Shown here piece by piece: positions 26,438 through 34,662 of a stretch of 64,000 nt of DNA (position 1 is its first letter; each line of letters opens with the position of its first letter). Under the pieces are notes generated by a model. It made no database searches. It saw only the letters and a list, made by a program, of their open reading frames with translations, and had not been told where the DNA came from. Origin of the DNA: Pseudodesulfovibrio thermohalotolerans (lineage in GTDB: Bacteria; Desulfobacterota; Desulfovibrionia; Desulfovibrionales; Desulfovibrionaceae); the NCBI RefSeq assembly GCF_021353295.2, contig NZ_CP120635.1, forward strand, positions 1,791,501 to 1,855,500, in the 5' to 3' direction. Both the position numbers and the translations under genes were made by a program.

Positions 26438-29254
26438 CTAGGCGAGTTTCTTCAGCACCGCCGTGCAGCGCGGACATGCGTCGGGGTGGGCCGGGTCGGT
26501 GCCCAGGTTTTCGGCGATGCGCCAGCACCGTTCGCACTTTTCACCCGGCGCGGCCTCGACAGCCACTTGCAGCCCCTCGATTTCTTCACTCTCAAAGGCG
26601 TCGGCAGGAGCGTTCTCGGGCTCGTCCAGAATCAGCTTGGAGATGATGAAGAACTCGCGCGGGTCGATGTCCTCGGTGGACACCAGGTCGAGGATTTCCT
26701 CCTCGGCGTAGAGGGTCACCTGGGCGTCCAGGGACTTGCCGATGACGCGATCCTTGCGCTTGGGCTCGATGGCCTTGTTCACCTCGGACCGGACCAGGGC
26801 CAGCATTTCCCAACGGGCACGTTCCTCGCCGGACAGTTCGGGGCGGTCCGCCGCAAAGCGCAGGGCGAAGACCGTCTTGTCCTGGGGCAGGGCCCGCTTG
26901 ATGGCTTCGGGCAGCGCCTGGAAGGCTTCCTCGGCGGTGAAGGACAGGACCGGAGCCATGTCTTCGAGGAGCATGAGCAGGATCTGCCAGAGCACGGTCT
27001 GGGCGGAGCGGCGCTTGAGGCCGTCCTCTTCCTCCACGTACAGGCGGTCCTTGATGATGTCGAGATAGAAGGCGGACAGGTCGACCACGCAGAGGTTGTG
27101 CAGGGTGTGGTAGACCTTGTGGAATTCGAATTCGCGGTATGCCTTGCGGATGGAATCGTGCTGGCGCACGACCATGTCCAGGGCGTAGCGGTCGAGCGGC
27201 AGCATATCGGCCACGTCCACCTTGTTCGCCGGGTCGAAGTCGTTGAGGTTCGACAGCAGGTAGCGGCAGGTGTTGCGGATGCGGCGGTATGCGTCAACAA
27301 GCCTGTTCAGGGTCTCGTCCGAGATGCGGATGTCCTCCTGATAGTTGGAGGCCGACACCCACATGCGCAGGATTTCCGCGCCGAATTTGTCGATGATCTC
27401 CTGCGGCGCAATGACGTTGCCGATGGATTTGGACATCTTGCGGCCCTCGGCGTCCACCACGTACCCGTGGGTCAGGACGGTCTTGTAGGGCGGGACGTCG
27501 CGCGTACCGACCGAAGCGAGCAGGGAGGAATGGAACCAGCCGCGATGCTGGTCGGAGCCTTCAAGATAGAGGTCCGCCGGGAAGCGGGTTTCCTTGCGCT
27601 GCTCGACCACGGCGGCATAGCTGGTGCCGGAGTCGAACCAGACGTCCAGGATGTCGGTTTCACGCCGCCAGTGGACTCCGCCGCACTTGGGGCAGGTCAG
27701 TCCCTCGGGCACGATCTCCTCCAGCGGGGCCTCGAACCAGTAGTCGCAGCCGGTTTCGTTGGCCGCGTACTTGTCGCAGATGTCATAGACCCATTTCGCG
27801 TCGAACCAGGTTTCGTCGCAGTCCTCGCAGATGAGCGCGGAGATGGGCACGCCCCAGTTGCGCTGACGGGAGATGCACCAGTCGGGCCGGTTCTCGACCA
27901 TGCTGTGGATGCGCTCCTCGCCCCAGGAGGGGACCCATTTCACTTCGTTGCGAATGGCGTTGAGCGCGCGTTTGCGCAGGTCGTTCTCGTCCATGCCGAT
28001 GAACCACTGGGTGGTGGCCCGGAAGATGACCGGCTGCTTGCAGCGCCAGCAGTGCGGGTAGGAGTGGGTGATCTTTTCGGAGGCCATCAGGTTGCCCAGT
28101 TCGGTCAGCTTTTCGATGACCTTGGGGTTGGCGTCCCAGACGTTCAAGCCGGCGAAGTGTTCGACTTCCTTTAGGAACTCGCCCTTGTTGTTCATGGGCG
28201 AGTAGATTTCCAGGCCGTACTTCAGGCCGGTCTCAAAGTCCTCGCGGCCATGGCCCGGAGCGGTGTGGACGCAACCCGTGCCAGTGTCGAGGGTGACGTA
28301 GTCGGCCAGGACCACGGGAGATTCGCGGTCGTAGATGGGGTGCTTGGCTTTCAGGCCCTCAAGGTCGCCGCCCCGGAACGTCGCCAGGGTCTCGAAGGAT
28401 TCCCAGCCGAACTTTGCGGCGCAGGATTCGAGCAGCCCTTCGGCCAGGACGTAGAAGTCGTCTCCCGCCTTGACCAGCACGTAGTCGAAGTCCGGATGCA
28501 CGGCCACGGCCATGTTGTCGGGAATGGTCCACGGGGTGGTGGTCCAGATGAGAATGTACAGCTTGGAGATGTCTACGTCGGCGATCTTCTTGAAATTCTC
28601 GTCGGCCATGGGGAAGCGGACATAGATGGACGGGGAGGTATGGTCCTCGTATTCCACTTCGGCCTCGGCCAGGGCTGTGTGGCAGTCGCAGCACCAATAG
28701 ATGGGCTTCTTGCCGCGCACAACGCCGTCGCGCTCCATGAATCGGCCCAGTTCGCGGGCAGTGGCCGCCTCGTACTGGGGGTTCATGGTCATGTAGGGAT
28801 CATCCCACACGCCGAACACACCGAGCCTCTTGAATTCCGCGCGCTGGGTGTCCAGCCACTTGGCCGCGTAGGAGCGGCAGATCTTGCGGATGGTGAGGGT
28901 GTCGAGTTCCTTGTTCTTCTTTTTCAGCTCCTGCTCGACCTTGTGCTCAATGGGCAGGCCGTGGCAGTCCCAGCCGGGCACGTACTCGGCCTTCTGGCCC
29001 TGGATGTTCCGGGATTTGACGATGATGTCCTTGAGGACCTTGTTCAGGGCCGTGCCCATGTGAATGTGCCCGTTGGCGTACGGAGGACCGTCGTGCAGCA
29101 CGTACCTGTCGTCGGCGTCACCGGCCGCGATCATTTCATCGTAGGCCTTGGTCTCTTCCCAGAACTTGAGCATTTCGGGCTCGCGTTGCTTGAGGTTGGC
29201 CTTCATGGGGAACGAAGTTTTGGGCAGGAGCAGGGTTTTTTTGTAGTCGCTCAT
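26438..29254 (-). CDS. ileS: Isoleucine--tRNA ligase
   Basis: Class I synthetase of 938 aa that charges tRNA-Ile and edits valine. Motifs: [10 protein letters not shown] (HIGH motif, about residues 58-67), [10 protein letters not shown] (KMSKS, about 605-614), the CP1 editing domain between them, and a C-terminal zinc site CERCWR with CPRC. Full length. No T-box or leader peptide was seen upstream. It leads the ileS-lspA-small membrane protein-CpoB-like transcript. Confidence 0.97.
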   Translation of the reverse strand: MSDYKKTLLLPKTSFPMKANLKQREPEMLKFWEETKAYDEMIAAGDADDRYVLHDGPPYANGHIHMGTALNKVLKDIIVKSRNIQGQKAEYVPGWDCHGLPIEHKVEQELKKKNKELDTLTIRKICRSYAAKWLDTQRAEFKRLGVFGVWDDPYMTMNPQYEAATARELGRFMERDGVVRGKKPIYWCCDCHTALAEAEVEYEDHTSPSIYVRFPMADENFKKIADVDISKLYILIWTTTPWTIPDNMAVAVHPDFDYVLVKAGDDFYVLAEGLLESCAAKFGWESFETLATFRGGDLEGLKAKHPIYDRESPVVLADYVTLDTGTGCVHTAPGHGREDFETGLKYGLEIYSPMNNKGEFLKEVEHFAGLNVWDANPKVIEKLTELGNLMASEKITHSYPHCWRCKQPVIFRATTQWFIGMDENDLRKRALNAIRNEVKWVPSWGEERIHSMVENRPDWCISRQRNWGVPISALICEDCDETWFDAKWVYDICDKYAANETGCDYWFEAPLEEIVPEGLTCPKCGGVHWRRETDILDVWFDSGTSYAAVVEQRKETRFPADLYLEGSDQHRGWFHSSLLASVGTRDVPPYKTVLTHGYVVDAEGRKMSKSIGNVIAPQEIIDKFGAEILRMWVSASNYQEDIRISDETLNRLVDAYRRIRNTCRYLLSNLNDFDPANKVDVADMLPLDRYALDMVVRQHDSIRKAYREFEFHKVYHTLHNLCVVDLSAFYLDIIKDRLYVEEEDGLKRRSAQTVLWQILLMLLEDMAPVLSFTAEEAFQALPEAIKRALPQDKTVFALRFAADRPELSGEERARWEMLALVRSEVNKAIEPKRKDRVIGKSLDAQVTLYAEEEILDLVSTEDIDPREFFIISKLILDEPENAPADAFESEEIEGLQVAVEAAPGEKCERCWRIAENLGTDPAHPDACPRCTAVLKKLA

Positions 29255-29465
29255 GGATTTTCGAGTCCTCCGGGAACCGTATATTTCTTTAGATGAAAGT
29301 GTCCATTTTTGTGAGACCGCGTAGATTGGTATAAGCCGGGCCGGAAGTCAAGCTTTGCACCGTCTGCGCGGGGCGTTGCACAATGTTTACACGGTCGGCG
29401 AAACGTGTTTTTGTTACAGGTGGATGACAAGATTCGATTCGAACAACCATGATTCAGGAGATACG

Positions 29466-30092
29466 ATGGGAGTGCATAAACGTGAACGCGAGGCCGACGA
29501 GTTCGAGGCCAAGTATATCAAGAAAAGCTCGGCCGTCATGCTGGCGGTTCTGGGGGTGCTGGTCGGCATCTTCGTGGGCAACGCCGTAACCATGATTTAT
29601 GTGGGACAACGGGACCAACGGGTGAATATGACCACCCAGGCCGTTCCCACTGAGTCGCCCGTTCCACATACGGCCGACCCGGAAGCCCTGGCCAGCCTGG
29701 AAAACGCCGCGGCCGCCGATCCGGCCAACGCCGATCTGTGGATCAAGCTCGGCAATTTCTGTTTTGACCACAACCTCCCGGCAAGGGCTGTAAACGCCTA
29801 TGAGCGAGCCCTGGAACTCAGGCCCACCGAGGTCAATGTCTGGTCCGACCTGGGGGTCATGTACCGTCGTACGAAACAGTTTCAGAAGGCCGTGGATGCT
29901 TTCGGCCATGCCGCAGCTCTGGAGCCTGACCATGTAACCTCGCGGTTCAACATGGGGATTGTCTATCTGCACGATCTGAATGACAGGGACTCCGCTCTCA
30001 AGGTCTGGAAAGAAGTGCTGGCCATCAATCCCGATGCCAAATCACCCACTGGTCAGAGCGTGGCCGTCATGGTTCAAGAACTCGAAAAATAG
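29466..30092 (+). CDS. Membrane-anchored tetratricopeptide-repeat protein
   Basis: One N-terminal membrane anchor (VMLAVLGVLVGIFVGNAV, about residues 24-41) and three TPR units after residue 75 (DLWIKLGNFCFDHNLPARAVNAYERAL and following). Probably a periplasmic scaffold; partner unknown. ATG 29466 has AGGAG 6-7 bases upstream. Length 208 aa. It is divergent from ileS and followed by a clear terminator. Confidence 0.8.
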   Translation: MGVHKREREADEFEAKYIKKSSAVMLAVLGVLVGIFVGNAVTMIYVGQRDQRVNMTTQAVPTESPVPHTADPEALASLENAAAADPANADLWIKLGNFCFDHNLPARAVNAYERALELRPTEVNVWSDLGVMYRRTKQFQKAVDAFGHAAALEPDHVTSRFNMGIVYLHDLNDRDSALKVWKEVLAINPDAKSPTGQSVAVMVQELEK

Positions 30093-30110
30093 TTAAAGTC
30101 AAACATTAAG

Positions 30111-30145
30111 AAAAAGGAGGCACGGTTTTCCATGCCTCCTTTTTT
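30111..30145. terminator. Terminator between the TPR gene and cysE
   Basis: Stem of about 12 bp (30111-30122 with 30133-30145) with A-run on the left and T-run on the right, so usable from both convergent genes. Confidence 0.85.
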
Positions 30146-30165
30146 ATTTGTCTTTTCCTTAATGC

Positions 30166-31086
30166 TTAAATACCGGAGCCGTGTTCGAAGGATTGCTCCA
30201 GGACGCGCGTCTGGACGATCTGCGCCCCGGCAGGAACATCCCGGACGATCCAGACGTTGCCGCCTATGACCGCTTCTCTGCCGATGGTGATTCGGCCCAG
30301 GATGGTCGCTCCCGCGTAGATGATGACATCATCCTCAACGATGGGATGGCGGGGCAGCCCCTTGATGAGCATCTCGTCCTCGCCCTTGGGGAAGCTCTTG
30401 GCCCCCAGGGTCACGCCCTGGTACACGCGGACGTTGTCGCCGATGATGCATGTCTCACCGATGACCGTGCCGGTTCCGTGGTCGATGAAAAAGGACTTGC
30501 CGATGGTCGCACCGGGATGGATGTCGATGCCCGTGTCGGAGTGGGCCATCTCGCCGATGATGCGGGGGATGATGTCCACACCGAGCTTGTACAGCTCATG
30601 GGCTATGCGGTGGTTGGTCAGGGCGCGGATGGACGGATAGCAGAAGATGGTTTCCCCGTGGGTCTTGGCCGCAGGGTCGCCAACATAGGCCGCTTCCACA
30701 TCGGAAAGCAGATGTTCCCTTATTTTGGGCAGTTTGGTGATGAACTTCTTGGCGATGCTCTTTGCCCGTTTTTCGCAGTCGCTGCACCGCTCGGTCGTGG
30801 TGGCGTCGCAGACGAAGCAGTACCCACGGTTGATTTGGTCGGCGAGCTTGCGTTCCACCTGGTCCAGGGTTGCGCCGATGTAATAGGGCATGGTGTCCGG
30901 AACGATCTCGGACGGGCCGAAATAGCCGGGGAACAGGACGCAACGCAGGTCCTCGACGATCTCCCGCAGGGTCTCCACCGAGGGCATGGGGGCCTCGTCG
31001 GAAAATCTGTGCGAAGCCGGGCCGTTGTCCCCGGATTCCACGAGGAGCGCGACCACATCCGCCAACGTGTAGTCTTCACTGGTCAT
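30166..31086 (-). CDS. cysE: Serine O-acetyltransferase with extra cysteine-rich insert
   Basis: Acetylates L-serine with acetyl-CoA to O-acetylserine, the substrate of CysK. The C-terminal left-handed beta-helix is plain: GIDIHPGATIGKSFFIDHGTG, VYQGVTLGAKSF, GAKI-type hexapeptides to the end. The N-terminal helical domain holds an unusual C-x2-C-x7-C-x2-C set (Cys 90, 93, 101, 104) that looks like a zinc-binding knuckle and is absent from E. coli CysE. ATG 31086 has AGAGG 9 bases upstream; GTG 31095 is the alternative start. Length 306 aa. It lies 11 bases after cysK, so the two make the full serine-to-cysteine route. Confidence 0.92.
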   Translation of the reverse strand: MTSEDYTLADVVALLVESGDNGPASHRFSDEAPMPSVETLREIVEDLRCVLFPGYFGPSEIVPDTMPYYIGATLDQVERKLADQINRGYCFVCDATTTERCSDCEKRAKSIAKKFITKLPKIREHLLSDVEAAYVGDPAAKTHGETIFCYPSIRALTNHRIAHELYKLGVDIIPRIIGEMAHSDTGIDIHPGATIGKSFFIDHGTGTVIGETCIIGDNVRVYQGVTLGAKSFPKGEDEMLIKGLPRHPIVEDDVIIYAGATILGRITIGREAVIGGNVWIVRDVPAGAQIVQTRVLEQSFEHGSGI

Positions 31087-31097
31087 GGACAGCACCT

Positions 31098-32018
31098 CTA
31101 ATCGAAGAGCGGAGTGCTCAGGTAGCGTTCGCCGGTGTCGCAGACGATGAATACGATCATCTTGCCCGCGTTTTCCTCTCGCCTCGCCAGTTTCAGGGCC
31201 GCCGCACAGTTGGCTCCGGAGGAGATGCCGGAAAGGATGCCTTCCTCGCGCATGAGCCGCTTGGCGGTTTCCACGGCTTCATCGTTCTCGATGCGCACGA
31301 CTTCGTCGATGATGGCCGTGTTCAGGGCGTTGGGTACGAAACCCGCGCCAATGCCCTGGATGGCGTGCGGACCGGGTTTGCCGCCGGACAGGACTGGGGA
31401 TGCATCGGGCTCAACAGCCACGGCCTTGACGCCGGGTTTTCTTTCCTTGAGGGCCTCGGCCACGCCGGTAAGGGTACCGCCCGTGCCCACGCCCGCAACG
31501 AAGATGTCTACTGCGCCGTCGGTGTCGTCCCAGATTTCCAGTGCCGTGGTCCTGCGATGGGCCTCGGGGTTGGCCGGGTTGTCGAACTGCATGGGCATGA
31601 AGGCGTTGGCCGTCTCCTCGACGATTTTTCGGGCGCGGTCGATGGCGCTTTTCATGCCTTCCTCGGCCGGAGTGAGGATCAGTTCCGCGCCTAGCCCCTT
31701 GAGCAGCTTGCGGCGTTCCATGGACATGGATTCCGGCATGGTGAGGATAAGGCGCAGCCCCTTGACCGCACAGACGAAGGCCAGCCCTATGCCCGTGTTG
31801 CCGCTGGTCGGTTCCACCAGGACCGTATTTTCGTCAATGGTCCCGTCGGACAGGGCCGTTTCAATCATGTTCCGGGCGATGCGGTCCTTGATGGAGCCGC
31901 ACGGATTGTTGAATTCAAGCTTGGCCACGACCGAGGCCTTGAGGCCCCGGGCGAGTTTGTTTAGACGGACCATCGGCGTGCCGCCGACGAGTTCTGTCAT
32001 GTTATCGGCGATTTTCAT
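31098..32018 (-). CDS. cysK: Cysteine synthase A
   Basis: Pyridoxal-phosphate enzyme that makes cysteine from O-acetylserine and sulfide. The PLP lysine is in NPCGSIKDRIA (about residue 44), followed by PTSGNTGIGLA that binds substrate, GTGGTLTG that holds the phosphate, and the C-terminal SSGANCAAAL. Length 306 aa. The start ATG 32018 lies two bases after the nifS stop. In a sulfate reducer sulfide is plentiful, so this is the direct route to cysteine for the NifS beside it. Confidence 0.96.
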   Translation of the reverse strand: MKIADNMTELVGGTPMVRLNKLARGLKASVVAKLEFNNPCGSIKDRIARNMIETALSDGTIDENTVLVEPTSGNTGIGLAFVCAVKGLRLILTMPESMSMERRKLLKGLGAELILTPAEEGMKSAIDRARKIVEETANAFMPMQFDNPANPEAHRRTTALEIWDDTDGAVDIFVAGVGTGGTLTGVAEALKERKPGVKAVAVEPDASPVLSGGKPGPHAIQGIGAGFVPNALNTAIIDEVVRIENDEAVETAKRLMREEGILSGISSGANCAAALKLARREENAGKMIVFIVCDTGERYLSTPLFD

Positions 32019-32020
32019 GA

Positions 32021-33217
32021 TTACTCCGAAAAGCTTTTGGTGCAGGCCGGGGCCTTTTTATCCGCCGAAAACGGCGAGAGTTTGCGTAGATTCTTGATGA
32101 TGGGAGGCAGGATCTCGATTACGAAGTCGATTTCCTCCTCGGTATTGAATCGGCTCAAAGAGAAGCGGATGGACCCGTGGGCGAAAGTGAAGGGCACGCC
32201 CATGGCCCGCAGCACGTGGGATGGCTCCAGGCTTCCCGAAGTGCAGGCCGAGCCAGAGCTGGCCGCGATGCCCATCTGGTCGATCATCAGCAGGATGGCC
32301 TCGCCCTCGACATAACCGAAGGAGATGTTCGTGGTATTGGGCAGACGATGTTCCGGATCGCCGTTCAGCTTGGTGTCCGGGATTGCCTTGAGCAGGCCGG
32401 TCTCCAACTTGTCGCGAAGTCGCTTGACCTCGGTGTTTTCTTCTTTCATGTGCTCCCGCGCCAGTTCGCACGCCTTGCCCAGGGCGATGATGCCCGTGGT
32501 GTTCTCCGTGCCCGCGCGGCGGCTGCGTTCCTGGTGTCCGCCGATGAGGTAGGGACGGAAGGGCAGCCTTTTGCGGACGAACAGTGCGCCCACGCCCTTG
32601 GGGCCGTGCAGTTTATGCCCGGACAGGGAAAGCATGTCGACCGGGACCTTGCTCAGGTCGATGTCCACCTTGCCCACGGCCTGGACCGCGTCGGTGTGGA
32701 AGAACACGTCGTGTTCCTTGGCGATCTTCGCCATTTCCTCGATGGGGTGGATGTTGCCGGTTTCGTTGTTGGCCCACATGATGGACACGATGGCCGTGTC
32801 CGGTCGGATGGCCGCCTTGTACTCCTCAAGATCGAGCCTGCCGCGGTCATCGGTGCCGAGGTAGGTGACTTCGTAGCCGTCCCGCTTTTCGAGGAACTTG
32901 CACAGGCTCAGGATGGCCGGGTGCTCCACTGCGGTGGTGATGATGTGCCGCCTTTCCGGACGGGCCGCAAGAGCGGAACGGATGGCTGTATTGTCCGACT
33001 CGGACCCGCAGGAGGTGAAGATGATTTCCTCCGGCGCGCAGCCTAGCAGATTCGCGACCGAGGCGCGGGCTTCCTTGAGTTTGATCCCGACCTGTCCGCC
33101 GAAGCGGTGCATGGACGAAGGGTTGCCGTATAATTCGGTGAAATAGGGTTTCATGGCCTCGAACACGGCCGGGTCGACCTGTGTTGTGGCGTTGTTGTCG
33201 AGATAGATGGTTTTCAT
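32021..33217 (-). CDS. nifS: Cysteine desulfurase NifS
   Basis: PLP enzyme that transfers sulfur from cysteine to the scaffold NifU. N-terminus YLDNNATTQVDP is typical for NifS/IscS. The PLP lysine is in SGHKLHGPKG (about residue 202) and the catalytic cysteine in SGSACTSGSLEP (about residue 325), with the long flexible loop of group I desulfurases. ATG 33217 is used; the frame upstream runs into nifU. Length 398 aa. It lies two bases after nifU. Confidence 0.95.
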   Translation of the reverse strand: MKTIYLDNNATTQVDPAVFEAMKPYFTELYGNPSSMHRFGGQVGIKLKEARASVANLLGCAPEEIIFTSCGSESDNTAIRSALAARPERRHIITTAVEHPAILSLCKFLEKRDGYEVTYLGTDDRGRLDLEEYKAAIRPDTAIVSIMWANNETGNIHPIEEMAKIAKEHDVFFHTDAVQAVGKVDIDLSKVPVDMLSLSGHKLHGPKGVGALFVRKRLPFRPYLIGGHQERSRRAGTENTTGIIALGKACELAREHMKEENTEVKRLRDKLETGLLKAIPDTKLNGDPEHRLPNTTNISFGYVEGEAILLMIDQMGIAASSGSACTSGSLEPSHVLRAMGVPFTFAHGSIRFSLSRFNTEEEIDFVIEILPPIIKNLRKLSPFSADKKAPACTKSFSE

Positions 33218-33219
33218 GG

Positions 33220-34074
33220 TTATCCCTCCCGTACCGTCAGGGCCGGGTCGACCTTTTCCCTGAGGGCGGTTTCCACCAGATTCTTGAGGGTGGCCTGGCT
33301 GGACGGGCAGCCCGAGCACATGCCCAGGAAGCGGACCACGACGGCGTCGCGGTCTATGTCCACCAGCTCGATGTTGCCGCCATCGGCCTGGAGCTTGGGC
33401 CTGACATCGTTGTCGATGATCGACTCGATGAGATGCATACGCTGGATGTTGGTCATGCCCTCAGCCGGGAAGGCTGGCTTGGAGGACGGAGTGGGGCAGA
33501 CGCCCTCGCCGTGCGCTTCGGCCAAGAGCCTTTCAAGGTCCGGGATGCACTTGCCGCAACCGCCGCCGGCCTTGGTGAAGTTGGTCACGTCCTCAACGGT
33601 TTTGAGGTCGTTTTCCTTGATGGCGTGAAGGATTTCCTCGTCGAATACGCCGAAACATTCGCAGATGAGTTCGCCTTCGTGCGAATGCTCCATCTTGGAC
33701 GGGGCTTCTCCGCGCATATTCTTAATGGCCTGTTCAAGGGCTTCCTGGCCCATGACCGAGCAGTGCATCTTTTCGCGGGGCAGTCCGCCCAGGTATTCGG
33801 CGATGTCCTTGTTGCTGACCTTCTCCGCCTCTTCGACTGTCTTGCCGATGAGCATCTCGGTCAGGGCCGAGCTGGAGGCGATGGCGCTTGCGCAGCCAAA
33901 GGTCTGGAACTTGGCGTCGGAGATTTTCCCTTCGTCGTCCACCTTGATGTACAGGGTCAGGGCGTCGCCGCAAGCAAGCGAGCCGACTTCGCCGACGCCG
34001 TCGGCGTCTTCGAGGGTGCCCACGTTGCGGGGATTCAGGAAATGGTCCTTAACTTTATCGGTATATTCCCACAT
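33220..34074 (-). CDS. nifU: Iron-sulfur cluster scaffold NifU
   Basis: Three-domain scaffold on which NifS-derived sulfur and iron are assembled into clusters. Residues 1-125 are IscU-like with three cysteines (LACGDAL, FGCASA, MHCSVM). Residues 135-190 form a BFD-like 2Fe-2S domain (ICECFGV and GGGCGKCIP). Residues 210-284 are the Nfu-type C-terminal domain with CSGCPSS. Length 284 aa. No nitrogenase genes are present; in Desulfovibrio-type and epsilon-proteobacterial genomes NifSU serves general cluster assembly. First gene of nifU-nifS-cysK-cysE. Confidence 0.95.
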   Translation of the reverse strand: MWEYTDKVKDHFLNPRNVGTLEDADGVGEVGSLACGDALTLYIKVDDEGKISDAKFQTFGCASAIASSSALTEMLIGKTVEEAEKVSNKDIAEYLGGLPREKMHCSVMGQEALEQAIKNMRGEAPSKMEHSHEGELICECFGVFDEEILHAIKENDLKTVEDVTNFTKAGGGCGKCIPDLERLLAEAHGEGVCPTPSSKPAFPAEGMTNIQRMHLIESIIDNDVRPKLQADGGNIELVDIDRDAVVVRFLGMCSGCPSSQATLKNLVETALREKVDPALTVREG

Positions 34075-34114
34075 ATTCTCTCCAGGATGGCTGAGTATGT
34101 CTGAACAGTTGTAA

Positions 34115-34137
34115 CAAGTGTGATACGATCACATTTG
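34115..34137. promoter_or_regulatory. Near-perfect palindrome upstream of nifU
   Basis: TGTGAT-ACG-ATCACA (34119-34133) flanked by CAAG and TTTG gives a 23-base dyad with one mismatch. It starts 45 bases upstream of the nifU ATG and could be an operator of the nifU-nifS-cysK-cysE operon. The half-site resembles Crp-type sites but the spacing is one base short. Regulator not known. Confidence 0.5.
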
Positions 34138-34183
34138 TGTACAGTAAGTCCCCGAGTGCCAAGTGTAAAGGTTTGCGGAACAA

Positions 34184-34444
34184 TTAGAGCGACATGATCC
34201 CCGGCACGCGGGCGGCCCGTTCGTAGACCGCCATGACCTCGTCGGCCGAGCACATGGTCGAAGTCATTGTCACGCTGGTATATTTACCCGTTCTCGACAG
34301 GCGGGTCTCAAGCGATTCCGAGGAAAACAGCTCCTTGAATTTGCCGAGATTCTCCGTCGGAACGATGAATTTGTATACGTATGGGCACGGCCACTGGTGG
34401 TGTTCGTCCAGGACCTGCTTGAATTGTTTCGATTTGTCGGACAT
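34184..34444 (-). CDS. DUF493 (YbeD-like) protein
   Basis: Small ACT-like-fold protein of 86 aa, family UPF0250/DUF493. The pattern WPCPYVYKFIVP and GKYTSVTMTSTMCSADEVMAVYERAARVPGI-type ending is typical. Function unknown; E. coli YbeD sits near lipoate genes. ATG 34444 has AGGAG 6 bases upstream. It lies upstream of nifU on the same strand but is separated by the palindrome region, so it likely has its own promoter. Confidence 0.85.
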   Translation of the reverse strand: MSDKSKQFKQVLDEHHQWPCPYVYKFIVPTENLGKFKELFSSESLETRLSRTGKYTSVTMTSTMCSADEVMAVYERAARVPGIMSL

Positions 34445-34662
34445 AAGATTCTCCTGTTTCGTTTTTGGCGAAAAGGTCTATATGGGCTTTGTTTTCGGCA
34501 TGTCAAACCATAGGGGACCATACCCCAAAGGGCTTGCGATTCCAATAAAGTGGTTTTGCATAGCGCAATTTATAACATCCTTCCTCAACAACCTGGGATA
34601 TGTTGTTGTTCCCGGACAGGGCGGGGTCGTCCTTTACGGTCGAATATGAAGGGACAGGTGAA

